Source: a bacterium (lineage in GTDB: Bacteria; Thermosulfidibacterota; Thermosulfidibacteria; Thermosulfidibacterales; JALWSI01). Taken from it: 13,830 bases of DNA. The notes under the pieces were generated by a model. The model ran no database searches. It saw only the letters and a program-made list of their open reading frames with translations, and was not told the origin of the DNA. Location of the stretch: assembly GCA_027080315.1 (NCBI GenBank), contig JALWSI010000193.1:1-13830 (forward strand). Direction: 5' to 3'. Shown piece by piece: positions 1-6,686 of this stretch. A program made the position numbers and the translations under genes. How positions within the stretch are numbered: the stretch's first letter is position 1; each line of letters starts with the position of its first letter.

Positions 1-1
1 G

Positions 2-397
2 CTTGACGGGTTTCTGGCAAGGCGAAGGGGAGAGGTGACCAACGCGGGGAAGCTACTTGATCCGCTGGCAGACAAGATCCTGCTTCTGGGAGCGCTGCTT
101 CCCATGATCAGGCTTCAATGGATACCACCCTGGTTGGGGGTCTTGATTCTGGGCAGAGAGATGGTGGTGACGGGGCTAAGGGCCATTGCAGCCACTGAAG
201 GAGAGACCATTGCGGCGATATCTTCTGCCAAGTACAAAACCGTGCTCTACACCGCCGCTTTCAGCCTTCTTATGGCCCACATGAGAAAGCTGGGAATGGT
301 GGTGCTGGCTGTTGCCGTTTGCATCTCTCTCTTTTCTGCCTACAAATACCTGGAAGCCCACTGGGATATAATATCAAAAGGAGGAGAGATAGAATGA
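2..397 (+). CDS. pgsA: CDP-diacylglycerol-glycerol-3-phosphate 3-phosphatidyltransferase, 3' part
   Basis: The 5' end lies before the window; 131 residues remain. The reading frame opens at base 2 with the CDP-alcohol phosphatidyltransferase signature DGxxARx8GxxxDxxxD: DGFLAR, then G, then DPLAD, all spacings exact. This motif binds CDP and metal. The rest is hydrophobic, with several likely membrane helices and the REMVVTGLR segment typical of PgsA. PgsA is an inner-membrane enzyme that transfers the phosphatidyl group from CDP-diacylglycerol to glycerol-3-phosphate, the committed step to phosphatidylglycerol. An internal GTG at 35 would cut the catalytic motif and is not the start. The stop overlaps the metK start (ATGA, 394-397), so the two are probably co-transcribed and translationally coupled. 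Other CDP-alcohol transferases share the motif, but the C-terminal half favours PgsA. Confidence 0.9.
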   Translation, partial: LDGFLARRRGEVTNAGKLLDPLADKILLLGALLPMIRLQWIPPWLGVLILGREMVVTGLRAIAATEGETIAAISSAKYKTVLYTAAFSLLMAHMRKLGMVVLAVAVCISLFSAYKYLEAHWDIISKGGEIE

Positions 398-1557
398 ACT
401 GTACCAAGGGAAGGATGCTTTTCACTTCCGAGTCAGTAACAGAAGGGCACCCCGACAAGATAGCCGATCAGATCTCTGATGCGGTGCTCGACGCCCTATT
501 AACAAAAGATCCCAACAGCAGATCCGCCTGCGAGACCATGCTAACCACTGGCCTGGCCTTTGTGGCAGGAGAAATAAAGACCGATTGCTACGTTGAGATA
601 CCCGACATCGTCAGAGAGACCATTAAAGAGATAGGCTACACAAGGGCAAAATACGGCTTTGACAGCGAAACCTGCGCGGTGATCACCGCCATTCACGAGC
701 AGTCTCCAGACATCGCCCAGGGTGTTGATCCCGGAGGGGCAGGAGACCAGGGGCTCATGTTTGGCTATGCGTCTGACGAGACAGAGGTTCTCATGCCTCT
801 GCCCATTCACCTCGCCCATCAACTCTGCATGCGCTTAGCCGAGGTGAGAAAGAAGGACATTCTTGACTATCTCAGGCCCGATGGAAAGTCCCAGGTGACT
901 GTGGAGTACGTTGACGGCAAGCCCCAAAGGGTGACTGCCATAGTGGTCTCCTCCCAGCACGCCCCCGATGTCAAGCTGCGCCAGTTGAAAGAGGAGATCA
1001 TTGAAAAGGTGATAAAGCCCGTGATCCCCCCTGAGCTTCTGGACGAGGAGCACGTGATCTACCACATAAACCCTACGGGCCGTTTTGTGCACGGAGGCCC
1101 AGCCGCAGACACGGGCCTGACAGGGAGAAAGATCATCGTTGACACCTACGGAGGATCCGCACCCCACGGAGGAGGGGCCTTCTCAGGAAAGGATCCCTCA
1201 AAGGTTGACCGCTCTGCCTCCTACATGGCCCGGTACATCGCCAAAAACATGGTGGCTGCAGGGCTGTGCAACCGCTGCCTGATTCAGCTCTCTTACGCCA
1301 TTGGGGTAGCAGAGCCCATCTCTGTGGCGGTGGACACCGAGGGAACAGGAAAACTCCCCGATCCCCTTCTGGCGGATCTGGTGAGAAAGGTGTTTGACCT
1401 GACACCAAAGGGGATCATTCAGGCCTTAGACCTGCGCAGGCCCATATACAAAAAGACCGCCAGCTACGGCCACTTTGGAAGAGAGCTTCCTGAGTTCACC
1501 TGGGAGAAGACGGACATGGCAGACACTCTGCGTTCAGAGGCAGAGAGCATGGCCTAA
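394..1557 (+). CDS. metK: S-adenosylmethionine synthase
   Basis: 387 residues, the usual bacterial MetK length. The cytosolic enzyme makes S-adenosylmethionine from methionine and ATP. Seen in the sequence: TEGHPDK near residues 16-22, with the catalytic His19 and Asp21 region; signature 1 GAGDQG at 115-120; and the phosphate-binding signature 2 GGGAFSGKD at 259-267. ATG 394 is chosen because it has a strong Shine-Dalgarno (AAGGAGGAG, about 378-386), because it forms an ATGA overlap with the pgsA stop, and because the family homology begins just after it. The open frame extends upstream to 319, but that part lies inside pgsA and is not MetK-like. Second gene of the plus-strand operon, followed after ten bases by purE. 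No SAM riboswitch is possible at this internal position. Confidence 0.97.
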   Translation: MNCTKGRMLFTSESVTEGHPDKIADQISDAVLDALLTKDPNSRSACETMLTTGLAFVAGEIKTDCYVEIPDIVRETIKEIGYTRAKYGFDSETCAVITAIHEQSPDIAQGVDPGGAGDQGLMFGYASDETEVLMPLPIHLAHQLCMRLAEVRKKDILDYLRPDGKSQVTVEYVDGKPQRVTAIVVSSQHAPDVKLRQLKEEIIEKVIKPVIPPELLDEEHVIYHINPTGRFVHGGPAADTGLTGRKIIVDTYGGSAPHGGGAFSGKDPSKVDRSASYMARYIAKNMVAAGLCNRCLIQLSYAIGVAEPISVAVDTEGTGKLPDPLLADLVRKVFDLTPKGIIQALDLRRPIYKKTASYGHFGRELPEFTWEKTDMADTLRSEAESMA

Positions 1558-1567
1558 AGGTGCTGAG

Positions 1568-1972
1568 ATGCCACAGGTAGCCATCATCAAGGGAAGCAAA
1601 AACGACGCCCCCGTGATGGAGAAGGCCGCTCAGGTGCTGAGAGAGGCAGGGGTGGAGTTTGAGGAGAGGGTTCTCTCTGCCCATCGGGATCCCGAGGCTT
1701 TGGACGCCTATCTGAAAGAGCTTCCCCGCCGGGGAGTGAAGGTGGTGATCGCCGGGGCCGGATGGGCAGCCCACCTGGGAGGGGCCATTGCAAGCAGAAC
1801 AGAGCTTCCGGTGATCGGGGTTCCAATCTCTTCCTCTCCCTTGAACGGCATGGATGCCCTGCTCTCCACGGTTCAGATGCCCCCAGGGGTTCCCGTTGCC
1901 ACGGTGGCAATAGACTGCGCCGCCAATGCCGCCCATCTGGCCCTGCGTATCTTGAAGGTGGCAGGCGGCTAA
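1568..1972 (+). CDS. purE: N5-carboxyaminoimidazole ribonucleotide mutase, short PurE
   Basis: 134 residues. PurE rearranges N5-CAIR to 4-carboxy-AIR in purine synthesis and normally forms an octamer. Expected active-site elements are present: GSKND near residues 9-13 (Ser and Asp kept), SAHRDP (His and Arg kept), an AGAGxAAH loop, and a C-terminal QMPPGVPVATVAI block. Two things are unusual. The loop reads GAGWAAHLGG where E. coli has GAGGAAHLPG, and SAHRTP is SAHRDP. The protein also stops directly after the last core helix, roughly 30 residues short of E. coli PurE. No frame downstream of the stop encodes a continuation, so this is not an obvious frameshift. ATG 1568 has AAAGG upstream; the longer open frame to 1475 lies inside metK. 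No purK is visible here. Probably a functional class I enzyme, but the class should be checked. Confidence 0.88.
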   Translation: MPQVAIIKGSKNDAPVMEKAAQVLREAGVEFEERVLSAHRDPEALDAYLKELPRRGVKVVIAGAGWAAHLGGAIASRTELPVIGVPISSSPLNGMDALLSTVQMPPGVPVATVAIDCAANAAHLALRILKVAGG

Positions 1973-1979
1973 GCCCCAA

Positions 1980-2594
1980 GTGAATCAAAAGATCAGTGTG
2001 GAAGAGGCTGCCGCCATCCTCACAAATGGAGGGGTGGTGGCAGCCCCTACAGACACGGTTTATGGACTTCTAACCGACGCCACAAACCCCAAAGCCGTTG
2101 AGAGGCTCCTAAGGGCAAAGGGAAGGGACGAGGAAAAGTCGGTCTCTGTCTTTCTGGAGAGACCAGAGGAGATAGCCGGCATCTGTGCCCTGCCCCCTCT
2201 GGCCCGGGAGTTCGTCAACGCCCTGCTTCCCGGTCCCTACACCGTTGTGCTTCCTCTGCTACCCCCAAAAGAGAGAAGCCTGCCAATAGCCCCAAAGCTA
2301 ACCCCTCAAGATAGCCTGGGGGTAAGGGTGATATCACACACCACTATTCTCTCTCTGCTTAGAATGGTGAAGCGCCCTCTAACAGCCACAAGCGCCAACC
2401 TCTCAGGAATGCCCTCTGCCACAAGGGTGGAGGAGATTTCACAGGAGCTTCTTGGCAGGATTGACGGGGTGATTGACGGTGGTAGAACCACAGGAGGGGC
2501 ATCTACGGTTATCTCCTTCGTTGATGGTCAGCCAAAGGTGCTGCGAGAGGGAAAGGGGCTTGAGGCCTTCAGGAGGTGGTATGAAGAGCACTGA
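1980..2594 (+). CDS. tsaC: L-threonylcarbamoyladenylate synthase (Sua5/YrdC/TsaC family)
   Basis: 204 residues, the size of the single-domain YrdC/TsaC form, without the extra C-terminal domain of Sua5. It makes threonylcarbamoyl-AMP from threonine, bicarbonate and ATP, the first step of t6A37 modification of tRNAs reading ANN codons. Motifs seen: PTDTVYGL near residue 23, AKGRDEEKSVSVF (the K-x-R nucleotide region), LPGPYTVVLP, LGVRVISHT, TATSANLSG and a C-terminal DGG...GGASTVISF followed by VLREG. All match the family order. The start is GTG 1980, seven bases after the purE stop. No good Shine-Dalgarno precedes it, so translation may depend on coupling to purE. The 3' end overlaps the next gene by 14 bases. 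Confidence 0.92.
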   Translation: MNQKISVEEAAAILTNGGVVAAPTDTVYGLLTDATNPKAVERLLRAKGRDEEKSVSVFLERPEEIAGICALPPLAREFVNALLPGPYTVVLPLLPPKERSLPIAPKLTPQDSLGVRVISHTTILSLLRMVKRPLTATSANLSGMPSATRVEEISQELLGRIDGVIDGGRTTGGASTVISFVDGQPKVLREGKGLEAFRRWYEEH

Positions 2595-3927
2595 TACGGA
2601 GCTTAAGGGGATCTACCAGAAAGAGAGAGAAGGCTCGTATTCTCTGTGGAAACGGGCTCAAAGGGCCATGGCGGGAGGAGTCTCCCACAACATCAGGATG
2701 GTTGATCCCTTTCCCTTCTTTGTGAAAAGCGCCAGAGGGGCCTGGCTGGAGGACGTTGACGGCAACAGGTACTTAGACTTCTGGATGGGGCACTACGCCC
2801 ACATTCTTGGGCATCGCCCTCCTTTCGTGGCAAACGCCCTTGCAAACGCACTAACCCAAAGAGGCTACCACTTTGGCCTTCTCAACAGAGAAGAGGTGGA
2901 ACTGGCAGAGCTCATCTGCCACCTGGTTCCCTGCGCAGAGATGGTGCGCTTCTGCACCTCTGGCACAGAGGCCACCATGTACGCGGTTAGGCTGGCCCGG
3001 GCAGCCACTGGTAGAAGCGTCATCCTGAAGGCCAAAGGGGGCTGGCATGGTGCCAACTCAGACCTCTGCTTCGGCATCCATCCCCCCTTTGAAGGCCCAG
3101 ACTCAAAAGGGCTCCTCCCCAAGGCAGAAGAGGGGGTGAGCCTCTTCCCCTTCAACGATACTGAGACCACGAAAGAAATCTTAAGGGAGACAGGGGATGG
3201 CTTAGCCGGGGTGATCCTGGAGCCTGTGATGGGAGTGGGTGGGTTCGTTTCGGCAGATCCCGCCTTTCTTAAGATGCTCAGGGAAGAGACAGAGAGGATT
3301 GGTGCCCTTCTCATCTTTGACGAGGTGATCAGCGGTTTCCGCGTGGGGTTGGGAGGCGCCCAAGAGATGCTGGAAGTCACTCCCGACCTGGTGACCTTGG
3401 GCAAGGTGGTTGGGGGAGGATTCCCTGCAGGGGCAATAGCCGGCAAAAGGGAGATACTGGAGCTGGCCCGTCCCGGAGGCCCCGTGCTCATCGGTGGAGG
3501 CACCTTCTCGTGCAACCCCTTAAGCATGCTGGCTGGCCTGCTGACCTTGAGGTTTTTGGAGAGTAACGCCAACTGGCTCTACCCTCACCTGAAAGAGAGG
3601 GGAGAGCTTTTGAGAAGAAAGGTGGAAGAGACAGGAGAGGCCTTTGGAGTTCCCTTAAGGTGCACGGGAACGGGATCCCTCTTCATGACCCATCTCATGA
3701 GAGAAGAGTGCCAGGAAAAAGAGCTAAGGTCACCCCAAGATATTGAAGAGTCAACCCACAGCCAGTGGAGAGACAGAGAGCTGAGGCTCGCCATGCTGGT
3801 GAACGGGGTCCACCTGCTTCACGGAGGAGGGGCCATCTCTCTGGCCCACGGAGAGAAGGAGATGGCCTTCTTCACAGAGGCTTTGGAACGGGCTCTCAGG
3901 GTGTTGAAGGAGGGAAAGCCCCAATGA
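2581..3927 (+). CDS. class-III PLP-dependent aminotransferase, glutamate-1-semialdehyde aminomutase-like
   Basis: 448 residues, fold-type I PLP enzyme of the class-III (HemL/ornithine aminotransferase) family. Motifs: AGGVSHNIR near 31-39, DVDGNRYLDF near 58-67, CTSGTEATMYAVRLAR at 125-140 (phosphate binding), the PLP pyridine Asp in IFDEVISGFR (Asp247), and the Schiff-base lysine Lys275 in LGKVVGGGFPAGA. These look more like glutamate-1-semialdehyde aminomutase than ordinary ornithine aminotransferases. However, the segment after the SGTEA block reads KGGWHGA where HemL usually has CYHGH, so a paralogue with another substrate is likely. The true substrate cannot be read from the sequence. 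ATG 2581 is chosen for its AGGAGGTGG Shine-Dalgarno just upstream; the frame runs open to 2473 but only inside tsaC. ATGA overlap with the epimerase gene suggests a shared pathway. Confidence 0.85.
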   Translation: MKSTDTELKGIYQKEREGSYSLWKRAQRAMAGGVSHNIRMVDPFPFFVKSARGAWLEDVDGNRYLDFWMGHYAHILGHRPPFVANALANALTQRGYHFGLLNREEVELAELICHLVPCAEMVRFCTSGTEATMYAVRLARAATGRSVILKAKGGWHGANSDLCFGIHPPFEGPDSKGLLPKAEEGVSLFPFNDTETTKEILRETGDGLAGVILEPVMGVGGFVSADPAFLKMLREETERIGALLIFDEVISGFRVGLGGAQEMLEVTPDLVTLGKVVGGGFPAGAIAGKREILELARPGGPVLIGGGTFSCNPLSMLAGLLTLRFLESNANWLYPHLKERGELLRRKVEETGEAFGVPLRCTGTGSLFMTHLMREECQEKELRSPQDIEESTHSQWRDRELRLAMLVNGVHLLHGGGAISLAHGEKEMAFFTEALERALRVLKEGKPQ

Positions 3928-4874
3928 AGGTTCTCATAACCGGAGCCACTGGCTTTGTGGGAGGGCATCTCTGCCAGGCCTTCACCGAGGCAGGGTACAG
4001 TGTTGTGGCCATGGTGAGAGAGCCATCAGAGGAGCTAAGCAGCCTGGGGGTGAAACAGGTGACGGCATTTTTGGAGAACCCCTCAACCCTCAAAAAGGCC
4101 CTGAAAGAGGCAGAAGGGCCTGAGGTGATCATCCACAACGCGGGGCTGGTGAAGGCAAAAAGCTTAGACGGCTACTGGCAGGTGAACGCCATTGGCACCT
4201 TCAACCTTCTTCAGGCCATAGAAGAGACGGACAGAAGGCCAAGGCTTCTCATCTACATCAGTAGCCTTGCAGCCGCAGGCCCCGGCAGACTGGTGAGAGA
4301 AGAGGACGAACCCAAACCCCTCACCCCTTACGGAGCAAGCAAATTGTACGGAGAGCGGTTCATTATCGCCTCTAAACTGCCCTATCTCATCTTCAGGCCC
4401 CCGGTGATCTACGGTCCCAAAGATAAGGCCCTGCTGCCCCTATTCAGGCTCATCAAGCTGGGATTCGTCCCAAGGTGGGAGAAGCACTACAGCCTCTGCT
4501 TTGTTAAAGATCTGGCAAAAGCCTGCGTTGCAGGGGCAGAGAGAGCCCTTGAGAACCACACCATCTTCGTGGCCCAGGGGGAGTTCCCCTTCTCGGAGAT
4601 TGCCGACACAGCAGGAAAGATTCTGGGCAAACGCTCAAAAAGGGTTCCTCTTCCACAGGCCGCCATCAACCTCGTGGGAGCCTTTGGAGGAGTTGCTCGC
4701 TGTCTCTTCCGCAAAGCCCCAATGCTGAGCCCAGAGAAGGCAAAAGAGATGAAGGAGCCTGCATGGTCGTGCGCTACAAAGCTCTACCAAAAGCTCGGCC
4801 TACCAGCCGCGATCAGTCTGGAAGAGGGGTTTAAAGAAACCATTGACTGGTACAGAGAAAAGGGGTTGCTATAA
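3924..4874 (+). CDS. NAD(P)-dependent epimerase/dehydratase (extended SDR family)
   Basis: 316 residues, an extended short-chain dehydrogenase/reductase. The N-terminal Rossmann motif GATGFVG (residues 7-13) binds NAD(P). The catalytic set is visible: Ser113/Ser114 in YISSLAAAG, and Tyr136 with Lys140 in YGASK. HNAG (71-74) and FRPPVIYGP are also family features. The C-terminal substrate-binding part (about 180-316) resembles dihydroflavonol-reductase or 3-beta-HSD-like members more than the classic sugar epimerases GalE and RmlB, so the substrate is unknown. ATG 3924 is chosen for the AAGGAGGG Shine-Dalgarno (about 3907-3914) and its ATGA overlap with the aminotransferase stop; the open frame back to 3765 is a shadow of the upstream gene. 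Coupling to the aminotransferase suggests the two act on the same metabolite. This is inference. Confidence 0.88.
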   Translation: MKVLITGATGFVGGHLCQAFTEAGYSVVAMVREPSEELSSLGVKQVTAFLENPSTLKKALKEAEGPEVIIHNAGLVKAKSLDGYWQVNAIGTFNLLQAIEETDRRPRLLIYISSLAAAGPGRLVREEDEPKPLTPYGASKLYGERFIIASKLPYLIFRPPVIYGPKDKALLPLFRLIKLGFVPRWEKHYSLCFVKDLAKACVAGAERALENHTIFVAQGEFPFSEIADTAGKILGKRSKRVPLPQAAINLVGAFGGVARCLFRKAPMLSPEKAKEMKEPAWSCATKLYQKLGLPAAISLEEGFKETIDWYREKGLL

Positions 4875-4952
4875 ATGATTCAACCTGTGCTAAACCTTGC
4901 CAAGGGCGTATCAGAAGCGGATAATAGCCCAAAAGATGAAGGAGGTTCTTGA
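4875..4952 (+). other. possible 25-residue leader ORF before the REC-GGDEF-EAL gene
   Basis: An ATG at 4875 directly follows the epimerase stop (TAA 4872-4874). AAAAGGGG lies at a workable Shine-Dalgarno distance upstream. The frame ends at TGA 4950-4952, in a different frame from the regulator gene and only four bases before one of its candidate starts (TTG 4957). The peptide begins MIQPVLNLAKG and matches nothing I recognise. It might couple translation of the regulator to the operon, or it may be chance. Support is only the position and spacing. Confidence 0.2.
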
Positions 4953-6684
4953 AGGGTTGACGACCGTACCAGAGTGGAGTGAGAAGCCATACAACAGGCT
5001 GACCCAGCGTGTTATGGTGGTTGACGACGATCCAATCACCGCCACCATGTTGGCCTCTTCTCTAAAGAAAGAGGGATACGAGGTAGAAACCTACAAAGAC
5101 GGAGAATCCGCCTTAAAGAGGTTATTTGAGCCAAACAGCCCGAGACTTGTGCTTCTTGACTGGGTGATGCCGGGCATGGACGGATTAGAGGTGGTGAAGG
5201 TCCTTCGCCAAAAAGAGGTGAAACCTCCCCACTACGTGATCATGCTCACCTCAAAGAGGGACATGACGGACATCATAAACGCCCTTGAGACCGGCGCCGA
5301 CGACTTCATTCCAAAGCCCTTTGATCCAGGAGAACTCAGGGCAAGGCTGAATGTGGGTAAAAGGATGATCTCTCTTAATGTGGACCTCTTGACCCAGACC
5401 GAGAAGGCCAACATGCTGGCCGATTACCTGGCCTCTTACGACACCACAACAGGACTGCCAAATCGGGCCTACATGAAGGAGAAGATTCAAAGCTGCATCA
5501 ACGAGAGAATCCCCTTCATCCTCATGCTGGTTAACATTGACAGGTTCAGAAGAATCAACCAGGCCCTTGGAGTAGAGAGGGGAGATCAGCTTCTGAAGTG
5601 GTTTGGAAAGCGCCTTGAAGAGGTCTTCAAGGAAGACAACGCCGCTGTGGGAAGGGTGTACGCAGACGAGTTTGCGGTGCTCGTTATGAATGCCCATGAC
5701 CCAGAGGTCATCCATCAGGAAGCCGAGAGGGTGAAAGAGGCGGCAAAGGAACTTCCCTCGGACCTTGCAGGTTATCCCTTCACCCTGAGCATAGGGGTGG
5801 TGTACTACTCGGGGAAGGAAGCTGACATCACATCAGAGGACATTGCAAACCGGGTAGATATAGCCGTTAAGAAGGCCAAGGCAAAGGGCGGCAACCACAT
5901 AGAGATACACGACGAAGAGACAGAAAAAGAGATACAAGAGAGGTTCTTGATAGCCAGAGAGCTGGCACAGGCCATTGAGAGCAATAGCCTCACCTGCTTC
6001 TTGCAACCCAAGGTTGACCGAGAGAGGAGAATAAGGGGAGCCGAAGCCCTTTGCAGGTGGATACACCCCGAAAGAGGTTTCATATCCCCCGGTGTCTTTA
6101 TCCCCGTAGCAGAAGAGACCAACCTTATCCCAGAGCTTGACTACTGGATACTGAGGCAGGTGTGTCAGGTTTTGGCAAAGATTGACAACCCTCAAATCTC
6201 CCTCTCTTCCAACCTGAGCCCCAGGACCTTCCACAACACAGACATTGTGAACATGGTCAAGAGCATACTCGCAGAGACCGGCGCCAACCCAGAAAGGCTG
6301 ATTCTGGAGGTTACAGAGGCCCTTGTTATTGAGGATGTTGAAGAGGGCATAACCACCATGAAAGAGCTGAACTCAATAGGGATAAGGTTCTCCATAGACG
6401 ATTTTGGCACCGGATACTCCTCCCTAAAGTACCTGCAGCGCCTGCCCATCTCTGAAATAAAGATTGACCGAGGTTTCCTGCTGGACATCCCCGACAATCG
6501 CTCAAACATGGCTCTGGTTGAAGCAATAATCGGAATAGCCCAGGCCATGAACCTGAAGATAGTGGCAGAGGGAATAGAGACCGAAGAGCAGGCCCGCCTG
6601 CTTGACGAAAAGGCCGATGTTCTTCACCAGTGCTTCCTTTTTGGCAAGCCTATGCCCATAGAGGAGTTTTTGAAGCTGCTGTAG
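4936..6684 (+). CDS. response regulator with REC, degenerate GGDEF and intact EAL domains (probable c-di-GMP phosphodiesterase)
   Basis: 582 residues from ATG 4936. The receiver domain covers about 25-145: acidic pocket Asp30-32, phospho-acceptor Asp75 in LLDWVMPGMDG, Thr105 and Lys127 in PKPF. The GGDEF domain covers about 155-325, but its signature reads YADEF (242-246), so cyclase activity is unlikely and it may instead be regulatory. The EAL domain covers about 340-582 and keeps the metal and catalytic residues: GAEAL (Glu370), Asn426, Glu458 in LEVTE, Asp488-Asp489 in DDFGTGYS, Lys509, Glu545 and Gln565. It should hydrolyse c-di-GMP under control of phosphorylation. No DNA-binding or membrane part; cytosolic. 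The start is unsure. ATG 4936 has a poor ribosome site; TTG 4957 has an exact AAGGAGG eleven bases before it; TTG 4897 has none. All three keep REC complete. It converges with the kinase gene, two bases apart. Confidence 0.93.
   Translation: MKEVLEGLTTVPEWSEKPYNRLTQRVMVVDDDPITATMLASSLKKEGYEVETYKDGESALKRLFEPNSPRLVLLDWVMPGMDGLEVVKVLRQKEVKPPHYVIMLTSKRDMTDIINALETGADDFIPKPFDPGELRARLNVGKRMISLNVDLLTQTEKANMLADYLASYDTTTGLPNRAYMKEKIQSCINERIPFILMLVNIDRFRRINQALGVERGDQLLKWFGKRLEEVFKEDNAAVGRVYADEFAVLVMNAHDPEVIHQEAERVKEAAKELPSDLAGYPFTLSIGVVYYSGKEADITSEDIANRVDIAVKKAKAKGGNHIEIHDEETEKEIQERFLIARELAQAIESNSLTCFLQPKVDRERRIRGAEALCRWIHPERGFISPGVFIPVAEETNLIPELDYWILRQVCQVLAKIDNPQISLSSNLSPRTFHNTDIVNMVKSILAETGANPERLILEVTEALVIEDVEEGITTMKELNSIGIRFSIDDFGTGYSSLKYLQRLPISEIKIDRGFLLDIPDNRSNMALVEAIIGIAQAMNLKIVAEGIETEEQARLLDEKADVLHQCFLFGKPMPIEEFLKLL
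4939..4945 (+). promoter_or_regulatory. Shine-Dalgarno AAGGAGG inside the start region of the response regulator
   Basis: AAGGAGG is a perfect anti-16S match. It lies within the second to fourth codons if translation starts at ATG 4936, and eleven bases before the in-frame TTG 4957. This favours TTG 4957 as the real start, giving a protein seven residues shorter with all domains intact. It could also be a chance Lys-Glu codon run. Confidence 0.4.
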
Positions 6685-6686
6685 AA

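Noticed and set aside
1475-1567. N-terminal extension of purE into metK
   Set aside because: The extra residues are an out-of-frame reading of the metK end. PurE homology begins at ATG 1568, which has its own ribosome site.
2865-3572. Long minus-strand open frame of 235 codons antisense to the aminotransferase
   Set aside because: It is fully covered by a well-supported gene on the other strand with clear class-III motifs. The translation is rich in Ser, Pro and Thr with no recognisable motif.
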